Shown piece after piece: positions 1 through 9,314 of a stretch of 64,000 nucleotides of DNA. The stretch lies in assembly GCA_003116975.1 (NCBI GenBank), contig BGKB01000034.1, positions 186,001 to 250,000 on the forward strand. The letters run 5' to 3'. Origin of the DNA: Aurantiochytrium sp. KH105 (taxonomy: Eukaryota > Sar > Bigyra > Thraustochytrida > Thraustochytriidae). Position numbers and translations under genes: made by a program. Below the pieces are notes generated by a model. It ran no database searches. It was given only the letters and a program-made list of their open reading frames with translations, and was not told the DNA's origin. Position 1 is the first letter of the stretch; each line of letters begins with the position of its first letter.

Positions 1-1
1 G

Positions 2-190
2 CCGACTGCTTCGCGAGCTGGCCGGCTTGGCAAGCACACGGACAATAGCCGCAGCTTTCGGCTGTATCGTCGCGTAAAACGAGCTTTGGACCGTGAACTC
101 GCCAAGCCTGATGCTGAGCGTGATGAGGAACTATGCAGCAAGATCCAAGAACATCTCGAGATAGTCCGGTCTCTCATCGCAGGCGCCTAG
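2..190 (+). CDS. 3' end of an unrecognised protein-coding gene (partial)
   Basis: The window opens inside an open frame that runs for 62 codons from base 2 to a TAG at 188-190. The encoded C-terminus is basic and helical, with a stretch reading RLYRRVKRALDRELAKPDAE followed by an amphipathic segment ending in LIAGA. Codon choice is G/C-ending like the other genes here, which favours real coding over chance. No family can be assigned from this fragment, and the start lies outside the window. Confidence 0.5.
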   Translation, partial: PTASRAGRLGKHTDNSRSFRLYRRVKRALDRELAKPDAERDEELCSKIQEHLEIVRSLIAGA

Positions 191-875
191 TTCTTGCCCA
201 CACTCGTCGAAGACGAAATGTCCGGAAAGAACCCAAAGGAACAAGCAAGAATCATGACGCAATGCGAGACCCGACTGAGTCTTCTCCCTCTCCCCCTCGA
301 TCACTTGCCCGTTCAAGCGTCGTCGGAATCTGAAGCTTTCTCTTGCACAGAAAGACAAACCGCGCACGCCAACAGACAGCGAGCGAGATGTGTGTACGTA
401 TTTGATATCGAAAGCAATGACGACCAAGCGGACTGTCGAGGTTATTTTTATTCAAACCAAAGAAAAGCAAAACAACAAAAACGAAAACTGGAATGCTCAT
501 ATTTTTGCTCTGTCTGATTGACACTGGGTTCGTTCGTTCTAGGTCTACTTTTCGTCCACCTCTTAGGATCAGACGGTTCTATTAAACATTACATGAGGGT
601 CAAATTCCAAAGGACTCAAGACGACGTTCACAATTCGATGGACAGCTCCTCGATAAAGTGAAATCATTCGTCCCTATTCTGTTATACGACGTCGAATTTG
701 TGGTCCATCTTGATGTGGCTCGACTCTTCCGTCTGCCTGCCTCCGTGTTTTTCTTCTCGTCCGCGATTTACTCGCTCGCAGGTGGCATATGCACAGCCTA
801 GAATAAGACTCGCCGTGTCACGCGAGGTCGCGCGTGGTAGAGGACGCGCCCGTGGCTCCCGATTGTTGCTGTCGA
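191..875. other. Intergenic, no gene seen
   Basis: This stretch separates the partial gene on the left from the 3' end of the minus-strand kinase-like gene. It is less GC-rich than its surroundings, and its small open frames have no recognisable content. It probably holds the two convergent 3' untranslated regions. Confidence 0.5.
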
Positions 876-3272
876 TCAGGCAATTCCGGCACCGAGGCAT
901 GCTCGCAGCTCGCGCATCTCTGCTTCGGCGCCTTGCTTGGCCTCCGCGGACTCGGGCTTGACGAGTCGAGCGCGCGCAAAGTCAATCACCCGCACAGCTC
1001 CCGTCTCGGGACACAGAACGAAGTTGCGCAGCGCCACGTCGCCGTGCAGCCATCCAGCGGCGTGCACGCGGGCCAACGCCGCAAGGGCCCCCTCGCGGAC
1101 CTCGGCGGCAAAGGGCGGCCCGACCTCTTGCAGACTCGTCCCGACGTCCAGGGTGATGACGGCGAACCAGTTGCACTCGTCCATGAGCGTGCCACCATAG
1201 ACGAGCGGCGGCACGGCGATACCCTGCAGGGAGCGCAGCGCCGTGTACACGCTACTCTCATACTCGACGGTGCTCCTGGCCTCGTCGACCGATAGGCCGC
1301 CCATGCGTCCGCCCGTCACGAGCGTCTTGACCATAAAGGCGAGGCCGTCGGGCCGCCGCAGCCTCTTTACGCTCGAGGTCGAAGACTCCCGCACCGACTC
1401 GTAGGCCTTGTCCCACGGCACGGGTAGCAGGTCCGCCATGGCGTTTCGTGGGAGCGGCAGAAGCACATCGTCGCCGGGAGCGCCCGGTTCAGTATCGCGA
1501 ACGCCCTTGAAGTATTCATATGCCGCGTCATCGTACGGATTGCGGCGCTGGATCTGGGTCCCGTTGTTGCCCCGCAGGCCGTTGCGCCACTCCGAGATTA
1601 CGTGCTGCCCCAGTTGGGAGTCCTTTTGGGGAAACTGGTTGCGAGCTTCGTGGTCCTCCAGTGCTCGACAGAGCGCGATGAGGTAACCCATGTGCACGGA
1701 CTTTGTACCTTCCCCTGTGCACGAATACGCCTTGGAGACGAGGAGCCGGGGCGTGATGGGTTTTCGATTCTCGTCGCTTCCTTGCCATTCCTCACGTTTG
1801 AGAAACCAGGTGTACTCTGTCGTGCTCAGCGCCCCGTACCGAAGCCCAAGGGCGATCATGTAGCCATAGATTCGCTCCAGTGCATCCTTGGTGCCGTTGT
1901 GGACATACTCGCGGCTGTTGTTCCCGCTCGTGCTCCGTAGACTCGCTCCAGCGTTACTCAAACCGACATCGACCGCCGTAGCGAGAGCGCGCGCGAAACC
2001 GATGCCGCGGTTTCTAGCGGCAGCTATGCGCTCGCTTCCCCGTGTCGCCGACTGCCCCAACCCATATTCCCATATCCGAAGTCGTTTCGGGCCGTCCTCG
2101 TTTTCATTGTCTTTAGTCTCTTCCCCCGCATCCAAGGATTTGGGGGCCGGGAAAACGGCTGGCTTCTTGTGTTCATGCACGAAGATAGGTTTCTGTGTCG
2201 CATTTCCCTCCTCTCCGTGAGGGAGCCCCGTACCAACCCAGAGCTCGTCAGTGCGCGAACCTACGACAGTGTAAGACTCGAACTTGATGTCCATATGCAA
2301 GCTCGAGAACGCCTGCAGGTCGCCGAAGACGTGCTTCAACAGCGGGTCTCCCGAGCGCGCAAACATTTGCATCGCGCAACCTGTCTCGCTTTGAGAGCGA
2401 TCGAAGGCGGCGCCCGGAAGGAATGCTGCTGCGTCAAACGTAGCGTCTTGCCCGATCGTTTGGCTCAAATCATAATCCTCAAAGTTACCCCATTTTGCTA
2501 GCTCCAGCAATTGCACGCCCCAGCTGTGTACGCCTGATGTGTCTTGGCCGGGGACACCCGTGATTGCGTTAAACATGGGCCGTCCTAATGGAATAGTCCA
2601 AGGCAGCTTTCGACTCCTCATCATCCCCTCCAGGGCATTCACGGAGACTGCCGGCTCGCTCTGCGCGGAGCCGGTGGACGCCTGTTGAGATCTGGACATC
2701 CTAGCCATGATACTATCGTGTTCCGCCTCGATAGCTTCAAGTTTCGTCTTGATAACTTCTAACTCATCCTCAAGCGGCGCCAATGCGGAGCTCTTCTCCT
2801 CGCGACTCATGCTCTCGTCTTCGTAGATACGTTCGATTCGACTCTTAAGCAATTTCTTCTCTCTTTTTCCTTCTTTCCTCCTTTCATCGACTGCAAGCAA
2901 TTCAGCATCGAGATTTTCCAACCTTTCTTGGAGGGTACGCTCTCTTGAAGCGCGGATTACCGCCTCATATCTAGTGCGCAAACCCTGCCAAATTTCGTCG
3001 AGAGCCGCGATCTTGCGATCTTTCGCAGCGATGCTTGCCTCTGAGAAATGGGCTACCACGCGCACATTCAGGCTGCGACCAAGTTCCTCGTCCGCCAGCA
3101 CGAGTTTATTCAAATAACGAGCAAGTCTTGTCAGAGTCTCATCGTTGAAGTACTTAACGTCGCTGGGTTGGAGATTTCTAAATACCACGTCATCCCACTC
3201 GGTGAAGTCAATCTCGAGCGGCAAGCGCGAGGCGTCGGGGCCCCCGCGCTCGGACTCGGATGGCGTGGCCAT
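876..3272 (-). CDS. Coiled-coil + REase-like + protein-kinase-like protein (Crinkler/FunK1-type architecture)
   Basis: The predicted protein has 798 residues. I start it at the ATG complementary to 3270-3272 (MATPSESERGG). The frame stays open further upstream, but there it translates a simple repeat (CLLARSLACLLARS). Residues about 75-215 are a charged coiled coil. The middle (about 290-520) has an Asp then Glu-x-Lys pattern (TDELWVG ... FVHEHKKP) followed by a YGALSTTEYTWFL stretch, resembling the PD-(D/E)xK nuclease-like domain of Crinkler-related proteins. The C-terminus (about 625-798) is a compact kinase fold: Lys in AFMVKTLV, a helix-C Glu, HGDVALRNFVL as catalytic loop (Asp near 745) and IDFARAR as metal-binding motif. 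No signal peptide or LxLFLAK header is visible, so it may be an endogenous regulator rather than an effector. Domain calls are from motifs only. Confidence 0.75.
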   Translation of the reverse strand: MATPSESERGGPDASRLPLEIDFTEWDDVVFRNLQPSDVKYFNDETLTRLARYLNKLVLADEELGRSLNVRVVAHFSEASIAAKDRKIAALDEIWQGLRTRYEAVIRASRERTLQERLENLDAELLAVDERRKEGKREKKLLKSRIERIYEDESMSREEKSSALAPLEDELEVIKTKLEAIEAEHDSIMARMSRSQQASTGSAQSEPAVSVNALEGMMRSRKLPWTIPLGRPMFNAITGVPGQDTSGVHSWGVQLLELAKWGNFEDYDLSQTIGQDATFDAAAFLPGAAFDRSQSETGCAMQMFARSGDPLLKHVFGDLQAFSSLHMDIKFESYTVVGSRTDELWVGTGLPHGEEGNATQKPIFVHEHKKPAVFPAPKSLDAGEETKDNENEDGPKRLRIWEYGLGQSATRGSERIAAARNRGIGFARALATAVDVGLSNAGASLRSTSGNNSREYVHNGTKDALERIYGYMIALGLRYGALSTTEYTWFLKREEWQGSDENRKPITPRLLVSKAYSCTGEGTKSVHMGYLIALCRALEDHEARNQFPQKDSQLGQHVISEWRNGLRGNNGTQIQRRNPYDDAAYEYFKGVRDTEPGAPGDDVLLPLPRNAMADLLPVPWDKAYESVRESSTSSVKRLRRPDGLAFMVKTLVTGGRMGGLSVDEARSTVEYESSVYTALRSLQGIAVPPLVYGGTLMDECNWFAVITLDVGTSLQEVGPPFAAEVREGALAALARVHAAGWLHGDVALRNFVLCPETGAVRVIDFARARLVKPESAEAKQGAEAEMRELRACLGAGIA

Positions 3273-3310
3273 CTTTCCGTGCTCTCTTTCTCTCCTCGGG
3301 CGCGTGCAGA

Positions 3311-3385
3311 CAGGCGAGCGAGCAAGCAAGCAGGCAAGCGAGCGAGCAAGCAAGCAGGCAAGCGAGCGAACAAGCAAGCAAGCTT
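3311..3385. repeat. 24-bp minisatellite of GCAA/GCGA words
   Basis: About three copies of a 24-base unit (GGCAAGCGAGCGAGCAAGCA plus four bases) lie just upstream of the chosen start of the kinase-like gene, presumably in its 5' untranslated region or promoter. The same tetranucleotide words recur at 7437, 15818, 34320, 58705 and 59510. Confidence 0.8.
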
Positions 3386-3520
3386 GCGGTGGCTCCTCTC
3401 GTTTCAGAACTGCACGCATCTGTGTCCTCTCGCCATAGTCGCTGATGGTTCACGTGCAGCGACGCTTGAGCAGAGAGAGAAAATGAGACCCCGTCAATGA
3501 AAATTCTCTAATAATAGGGC

Positions 3521-4999
3521 CTAGAATCGGAAAAGACTTCGAACATTTTTCTTGCCCTGCTTTTTCGCTTGGCTGGCGACCAGAGCGTGCTCAATGGTGA
3601 CGGGAAGACCTTGTTTGGACTCGCGGCGACGCTCGAGATCATCCTTGATCCAAGCTTGTGCAGCCATCTGCACAGGGTCAAAAGGAGAGCTCAGGGGCGG
3701 CGTGTACGCGAGATCGTAGTCGCTGAATTCGTCAATTGTCATCTTGTGGTACAATGCTGTGGCGATAATGTCCACGCGCTTGGCGACCTGACCATTAACA
3801 TGACCCACGATCTCTGCACCGATGATCAGACGCGTGTCGACATCGGCTGTAAACTGAATGTAGAGTGGGGTCGCGTTCGGGTAGTACACCTTGTGGTCAT
3901 ATGTGGTGAAGCTGATCGTTCGCGGATTCATGCCGTGCGCTTGCGCTGCCCTGTCATTGAGACCCGTTCGTGCGATAACTTGGTCAAAAAGCTTAATGAC
4001 TTGTGTTCCCACACACCCTTTGAAGGTGGCCGGAATGCCGACAGCGTTGCTCCCCGCGACGCGGCCTTGCTTGTGACTCGTGGTTCCCAGCGGCTGGTAC
4101 ACATACTGATTGAGTTGACGATGCAAAGTCATGACGCCGTCGCCAGCGCAATAGATGTCCTTGACCGACGACTCCATGCGTTCATTGACGACAACTGCCC
4201 CGCGGCTGAGTTTGAGACCCGCCGCGCGAGGAAGCTCATCGTTCGGCACGGCGCCAATGGCAACAATGACAATGTCGGCGACAAGGTCGAGGGCGCCCGA
4301 ACCGTCTGCAATCTCTCCGGTAACGCGAAGCTGGCCTGTTTCTGTTCGCGAGAATCCCGTTACGCTTGCGTTCGTGCACAGCTTAATGCCCCGCGACTCG
4401 ACATTCTGATGAACAAGCTCTGCCAGTTCTTCGCCAATGGTTCGGGGAAGAACGTGCGCATTATGCTCTACAATGGTCACATCCATGCCTTGCAGCGTGA
4501 AGGCATCAGCCATTTCCATACCAACGTAACCTGCGCCCACGATGACAGCAGACTTTGGGTTCGCCACCTCGACAAACTCGTGAATTGCGAACATTTCACC
4601 AATCCAGCGCAGTGTAAAGACACCCTCGAGATCCATGCCTTCGACATCGAGCTTGCGTGAGGTTGCGCCGGTGCAAATGAGGAGCTTGTCGTAGCTCAGC
4701 TCCTCCTCCTCGCCATCCTCGTTCTCGATGACGAGGACCTTGCGCGTCTTGATGACCGATTTGGCATTGGTATTGAGGAGAAGCGAGATGCCGAGCGCCT
4801 CGATGTCCGCTTTGGTGCGGTGTGCCAGTGTTTGCGGATCCTCAATCTCCCCTGACAAGAAGAAGGGCTCGCCGCAGATGGAAAAGTTTGGCCACTGATC
4901 CCTCTGCATCATGATTACCTCCGTCTCGGGCGCCAGCTCCTTGATGCGAAGCGCCGCCATAACGCCTGCATCGCTACCGCCCACGATTACCACGCGCAT
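3521..4999 (-). CDS. FAD/NAD(P)-dependent disulfide reductase, CoA-disulfide reductase / NADH oxidase type
   Basis: The protein has 492 residues and belongs to the single-cysteine group of pyridine nucleotide-disulfide oxidoreductases. The N-terminal FAD motif is VVIVGGSDAGVMAALRI. The single active-site Cys is residue 42 in NFSICGEPFF, matching the NFSxCGxPY position of CoA-disulfide reductases and NADH oxidases. A second dinucleotide motif, AVIVGAGYVGMEMADAF, binds NAD(P)H, and YCAGDGVM closes the FAD site. A C-terminal dimerisation domain follows. No rhodanese domain and no clear targeting peptide are present, so it is probably cytosolic. In the family this chemistry reduces CoA disulfides, polysulfides or O2; the substrate cannot be told from sequence alone. 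It is a single exon. Confidence 0.85.
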   Translation of the reverse strand: MRVVIVGGSDAGVMAALRIKELAPETEVIMMQRDQWPNFSICGEPFFLSGEIEDPQTLAHRTKADIEALGISLLLNTNAKSVIKTRKVLVIENEDGEEEELSYDKLLICTGATSRKLDVEGMDLEGVFTLRWIGEMFAIHEFVEVANPKSAVIVGAGYVGMEMADAFTLQGMDVTIVEHNAHVLPRTIGEELAELVHQNVESRGIKLCTNASVTGFSRTETGQLRVTGEIADGSGALDLVADIVIVAIGAVPNDELPRAAGLKLSRGAVVVNERMESSVKDIYCAGDGVMTLHRQLNQYVYQPLGTTSHKQGRVAGSNAVGIPATFKGCVGTQVIKLFDQVIARTGLNDRAAQAHGMNPRTISFTTYDHKVYYPNATPLYIQFTADVDTRLIIGAEIVGHVNGQVAKRVDIIATALYHKMTIDEFSDYDLAYTPPLSSPFDPVQMAAQAWIKDDLERRRESKQGLPVTIEHALVASQAKKQGKKNVRSLFRF

Positions 5000-6142
5000 C
5001 GTGTTTTCTTTTTTTCTTCTGAAGGCAATTCGCGTTTGCCGCCGCGGTGGTGGATCGCGAAGACCGGCGGAGCCGCGGTCGCCGGAAGACCCGCTTTCTC
5101 CGTGCCGGAGGCTCGGCTATTCCGCGCGTGCTGATTCGCCGAGTTGTCAAAACCACCACACGAAACCCACGACGCAAAAAAGTCTTGCTTTCTTGGACGC
5201 AGCAGCCAGATAGAACATGTGCACACGCGCACACAAACTTTGTGCAGGGTGCAAAGCATTTCGCTTCGTTCACAACCACCCAATCACTCGCCTCTCATAA
5301 AATCGTGCGAACGAATCTTGCGAAGTGTTTCGTTGTGCAACGGCGATCGCTGCGCATCGAGCTCAAGGTCATACCCCTCGGCTTGAACTAGTCCTCGTCA
5401 AGACTCGAGGGCTCAAGGCCGCGCGTGGTCCTCTCGCGATCCATTACTCGCCGTCGAGGCCGCCCGGCTGCGACGCGCTCACCCTCTGCTCGCTGAGCCC
5501 GGTGGACGAAGATGCGATATCCCGCACCTCTCCACAGCTTGCACACAGCCGTGTTATTCGCGAATACTCTCTATGCAAATAGCTCTATGGTGCGGGGGTG
5601 CAGGAGCTGCTGTGTGGATGGGACCAGAGCCTTGGGGGTCCGCAGTCGCCCGCAACTACTGCGCGTGCGGTGTCCGGGGTGTGCGGCCGGACCTCGGCAA
5701 GCGCGTCTCGGCGAAGAGCAAAAGTCCGTGGCCAGCCTCGAGCGTCTCTGGCTGGCTGTCTGGCCGGCCGGCCGACCGGGAAAGTCCCAAGACGCTTGCA
5801 CCCGCCACTGCTGGCGTGCCGGGCTGGAGGTTTGCGCTCGTTGCGCGTGCTCGAGCAAACATGGTCGTGCAGCCGTCTAGAGCAAAAATGCAAAGCCAAG
5901 CAAAGCAAAGCAAAGCGAAGCAAAGCAAAGCAAAGCAAAGCAAAGCGAAGCAAAGCAAAGCAAAACCTCCATTGACACGAACCTCTGCGACGCCGGCGGC
6001 GGCAACAACGCGACGCGAAGCAACGCAGAGCGAAGCAAAGCAAATCGAAGCGCCTCGCAGTGAGACGAGGCGAGGCCGCGCAGGTTAATCGAGGAGGAGG
6101 AGGAGGAGGAGGCGTCAAGCGCAGAACGAGTTCTTAGGAGGC
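5000..6142. other. Divergent intergenic/promoter region
   Basis: This 1.1 kb lies between the oppositely oriented flavoprotein and aquaporin genes and must hold both promoters. The open frames in it have no recognisable content. It includes the AAAGC tract at 5891-5965 and a GGA run at about 6091-6112 shortly before the aquaporin start. Confidence 0.5.
5891..5965. repeat. (AAAGC)n pentanucleotide microsatellite
   Basis: About 15 copies of AAAGC/GAAGC run in tandem with occasional A-to-G changes. Similar broken words continue to about 6050. The tract sits in the presumed promoter region of the aquaporin gene. Confidence 0.9.
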
Positions 6143-7108
6143 ATGTCCAGAGCGGGCCTCGTGCCTGGGAGAATGAGCGAGAACAGCTTAGACCTCGAGG
6201 GCGGCGCGCCCGCTGAGGACATGCAGGCCAAGTACGGCAAGTTCATCAAACGACTCCGCGGAGAGCCCACCGAAGATGCAGACGCCATGAGACCCACGAC
6301 GTTGCGCCAAGAAATGGTCGCTGAGGCCGTGGGAACTGGCTTCATCGTACTCTTTGGCGTTGGGGTCGTGAACACGGCGGTGCTCACCGGGGCGCAGGCA
6401 GGAATTTTCCAAGTGGCCATCGTCTGGGGCATTGGCATCGGTCTTGCAATCCTCACAACGGCAAGTCTTTCCGGTGCCCACCTCAATCCAGCCGTCTCGC
6501 TTGCATTTGCGCTCATGCGCCCCGACGACTTTCCTTTTCGAAAGCTTATTCCCTACATTGGAGCACAGTTTGCTGGGAGCATCATCTGCGCTGCTGTGAA
6601 TTATCTGGTCTTCTCTACGGCGCTGTCCAATTTCGAGGAGCAGCGAGGCATCGTGCGCGGCGAGCCTGGCAGTGAACAATCGGCCATGGTCTTTGGGGAG
6701 TACTTTCCCAACCCTGACTTTGCCGCGTCAGCCTCTCTGGGCTGGTCAAGTTCTACTGTGTCTCCCCTGGGATCGCTTGGCATAGAAGCCCTCGGAACGG
6801 GCATTCTCATGTTCAACATTCTCGGACTCACGGACGCACGAAATCAAATGAGGATTGGTGGTGCTGCCAAGGCGTTTGGGATTGGTCTCACCGTAACAGT
6901 TCTCATCTCGCTCTACGCGCCGTTAAATCAGGCAGGTTTTAATCCTGCGCGAGACTTTGGTCCACGCATCGTTGCCTTTCTCGCCGGCTGGGGCGAGATC
7001 GCTATTCCCGGCCCACAAGGCGGTTTCTGGACATATATACTCGGCCCGCTCATTGGCGCGCCACTTGGTGCTGCCTTCTATGACTTTGTGCTGATGCGCG
7101 GCCTCTGA
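6143..7108 (+). CDS. Aquaglyceroporin (MIP family channel)
   Basis: The 321-residue membrane channel has both family NPA boxes: GAHLNPAVSLAF (around residue 114) in the first half and GFNPARDFGPR (around residue 265) in the second. The Asp directly after the second NPAR is typical of glycerol-conducting members (GlpF type) rather than strict water channels. Hydrophobic segments between and around the boxes fit six membrane spans. The N-terminal 60 residues are hydrophilic and probably cytosolic. The first ATG (6143) is used here; a second in-frame ATG at 6173 (MSENSLDLEGG) is an equally possible start. The last codons, LMRGL-stop, are the first unit of a tandem repeat that continues downstream. 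Confidence 0.92.
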   Translation: MSRAGLVPGRMSENSLDLEGGAPAEDMQAKYGKFIKRLRGEPTEDADAMRPTTLRQEMVAEAVGTGFIVLFGVGVVNTAVLTGAQAGIFQVAIVWGIGIGLAILTTASLSGAHLNPAVSLAFALMRPDDFPFRKLIPYIGAQFAGSIICAAVNYLVFSTALSNFEEQRGIVRGEPGSEQSAMVFGEYFPNPDFAASASLGWSSSTVSPLGSLGIEALGTGILMFNILGLTDARNQMRIGGAAKAFGIGLTVTVLISLYAPLNQAGFNPARDFGPRIVAFLAGWGEIAIPGPQGGFWTYILGPLIGAPLGAAFYDFVLMRGL

Positions 7109-7245
7109 TCGAGGCTGATGCGCAGCCTCTCTGATCGAGGCTGATGCGCGGCCTCTTTGATCGAGGCTGATTCGCGGTCTTTTTGATCGAGGCTGATGCG
7201 CGGTCTCTTTGATCGAGGCTGATGCGCGGCCTCTGGTCGAGGCTG
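7091..7245. repeat. 24-26 bp tandem repeat derived from the aquaporin stop-codon region
   Basis: Six head-to-tail units begin CTGATGCGCGGCCTC and end GATCGAGG (7091-7114, 7115-7140, 7141-7166, 7167-7192, 7193-7218, 7219-7242). The first unit contains the last five codons and the TGA of the aquaporin. Later units differ by single substitutions and a 2-base change in length. Confidence 0.93.
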
Positions 7246-7436
7246 CGAACTTGATTATTGCTATTCGTTTAAATTTGTGGGCGGTCGGGCGCGACTTGCG
7301 GTTGCAAAGACTTTTGCTGCTCCGCTACATTTTCCCTACTGCCGCAGACATTGACTGTGAGTTGCAGCACCGCATCGACTCTCTTTCGTGAGCATCGCAT
7401 GTTCGCAGGCCTATGATTGTTGCGTCTTCCTCTCGC

Positions 7437-7489
7437 AAGCAAGTAAGCAAGCAAGCGAGCAAGCAAGCAAGCGAGCGAGCAAGCAAGGC
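7437..7489. repeat. (GCAA/GCGA)n tetranucleotide tract
   Basis: AAGCAAGC and GAGCGAGC words alternate over about 50 bases, the same composition as the tract at 3311-3385. Confidence 0.85.
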
Positions 7490-7515
7490 CGAGCTAGCAA
7501 CTTTGTCAGCTCGTT

Positions 7516-7569
7516 CATCACATCACATCACATCACATCACATCACATCACATCACATCACATCACATC
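7516..7569. repeat. (CATCA)n pentanucleotide microsatellite
   Basis: About ten near-perfect CATCA units stand in tandem about 480 bases upstream of the mevalonate kinase start. Confidence 0.93.
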
Positions 7570-8047
7570 GCATCCGTCACAAGTGTCTCCCATGTCCTTC
7601 ACCTAGTCACGCCGTCTAATTAGCCGCCTCTTTGATCATCATATTCCCCCCCCCAACGACCCCTCCTCTGCTCGCCTTGCTCGTAGCTGACCATCCTCTT
7701 GTCTCTGCGCCCAACGTCGCTCTGTCAGTCCTCCTCGTCATCGTCGTCGTCATCGTCGCCACTTTTGTCACCTTCGATCGCTGGCGCGACCCTTGCACGG
7801 GTCGCGGCATGTATGCGCGATCGCGGGGGCCAAGATACACGCGCCTTGACCAGGTTGTCGTCATGCGGTGCAGAACGCCATCGCCAGAACGCCATCGCAA
7901 GCCAGCGCCGCGCGTGCCAGAGCAGTTTGCCCTCTGCGCGTGCCCGAGCCCGGTCGCCCGTCCGCCCCGCCTGCTGCAGCCGGAGGAGGAGACGCGTGGA
8001 GCGCGAGAAGGAGGTGGACGCGGACGCCCGTCCGTCACAGGAGCACC

Positions 8048-9314
8048 ATGCCCGAGCAGGAGGTGAAGAAGCGCAAGGCGGAGGACGCCGCCGAGCACAA
8101 GGGGTACGGCAAGCTGATTCTCTTCGGCGAGCACTTTGTCGTGTACAAGAAGCCCGCGCTGGTCGGCGCTGTCAAGGCCGCCACCGTGGCCGAGGTCGAG
8201 CTCAGCGATGAGAACACCTGGTCGCGCGGTCTCATTGTCGAGGATGCACGCCCCGCGATCCCCGGTTACAAGGACAAGAAGGCCGGGGAGATGATCGAGA
8301 GCACGCGCCTCGTGCTCAAGCACTTTGATCTTGACTCCGACAAGCGCGGCGTCAAGGTGATCCTTAAGGGCGACCTTGCTCCCGTTTCGGGCATCGGAGC
8401 TAGCGCTGGTACGTTCATTTGACTTGCAGGTCTCATTCCTACTTTTCCAGCCCTCCTTCCTCCCCCTCCCCCCCTCTTTACTTTATTTGACTTGACTTGA
8501 CTGAAGCAGCTTGCTAACCGACTGACTATGACTGGCTCTGTGCCGCTCGCTCGCTCGCTCGCCCGCCCGCAATCAATTTTCACAGCCAACTGCGTCTCTG
8601 TCGCCCGCGCACTCGCGGCCGCACTCGGCAAGGACGTTGACGAGGATGAGATTAACCAGGCCGCCTACGAGGGTGAGATGGCCTATCACGGCACCCCTTC
8701 CGGTACGTTCACTCTCTTCTTGATTAGTCTTTCTATATTATACACAGGCCAACGTGTCCTTGAACATTCCCTTCTGACACATGCTCGCGACGAACGTTAC
8801 AGGCATTGACAACACCGCCTCGACCTTTGGCGGCGTGCTGCGCTTCCAGCGCACGGACGGCAAGCCCCTCTTTGACAAGAAGAAGCTTCCTGTCGAGATC
8901 CCCATTGTCTACGCCAGCACCGGCATCACCGCCTCCACCACTGAGGTTGTTGGTGACGTGCGCGAGAAGCGCGAGAAGGATGCGGCCTGGTACGAGGGCC
9001 TCGAGAAGGAATACATGGAGGTCTTTGACGCTGCCGAAAAGGCCATTGAGGAGGGCGGGGAGGGCCTCGTCAAGACGTTCGCCGAACTTGCGAACCGCAA
9101 CCACGAAATCCTCCAAAAGCTCTCTGTCAGCTGCAAGGAGCTTGACGACCTCGTCGAGACGGCCAAGTCTGCCGGCGCTCTCGGAGCCAAGATGAGCGGC
9201 ACCGGCCGCGGTGGCCTCATGTTCGCCATCTGCGCTGACGAGGCCTCCCAGGAAGCCGTCGCCAAGGCGCTCGAGGGCAAGGCTCCCCAGGTCTGGAAGA
9301 CTGCCTTTCAGTAA
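8048..9314 (+). CDS. MVK: Mevalonate kinase (GHMP kinase), three exons
   Basis: Exons 8048-8408, 8586-8702 and 8803-9314 join in phase to give 329 residues. The enzyme phosphorylates mevalonate with ATP in the isoprenoid/sterol pathway. The N-terminal motif GKLILFGEHFVVY is the family signature. The GHMP ATP-binding motif SGIGASAANCVSVARA is created only by splicing intron 1. STFGG and the C-terminal GAKMSGTGRGGLMF loop are also typical. The start ATG follows GCACC and begins a Lys/Glu-rich leader (MPEQEVKKRKAED). The length is at the short end for eukaryotes and close to that of kinetoplastid and prokaryotic enzymes. No organelle-targeting peptide is obvious. Confidence 0.93.
8409..8585 (+). 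other. Intron 1 of mevalonate kinase (phase 1)
   Basis: The donor is GTACGT directly after AGCGCTG, and the acceptor is TTTTCACAG before CCAACTGC. Removing 177 bases restores the GHMP motif. The intron carries a T/C-rich stretch and CGCTCGCT repeats. Confidence 0.9.
8703..8802 (+). other. Intron 2 of mevalonate kinase (phase 1)
   Basis: The donor GTACGT is identical to that of intron 1, and the acceptor is CGTTACAG. Splicing out 100 bases joins GTPSG to IDNTASTFGG as expected for the family. Confidence 0.92.

Larger units (their letters stand above)
7246..8047. other. Intergenic region with simple repeats
   Basis: No gene is seen between the aquaporin repeat and mevalonate kinase. The stretch holds the GCAA/GCGA tract (7437-7489), the CATCA tract (7516-7569), a short C run near 7647, and the presumed promoter of mevalonate kinase. 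Confidence 0.5.

Noticed and set aside
3273..3419. N-terminal extension of the kinase-like protein (CLLARSLACLLARS repeat)
   Set aside because: It is only the translation of the 24-bp minisatellite; the next ATG gives a normal start. It could mimic a hydrophobic leader, but the repeat explains it.
3569..4660. 363-codon plus-strand frame
   Set aside because: Antisense shadow of the flavoprotein with no recognisable domain.
7516..7569. CRISPR-like direct repeats
   Set aside because: Units are 5 bases with no spacers; simple microsatellite in a eukaryotic genome.
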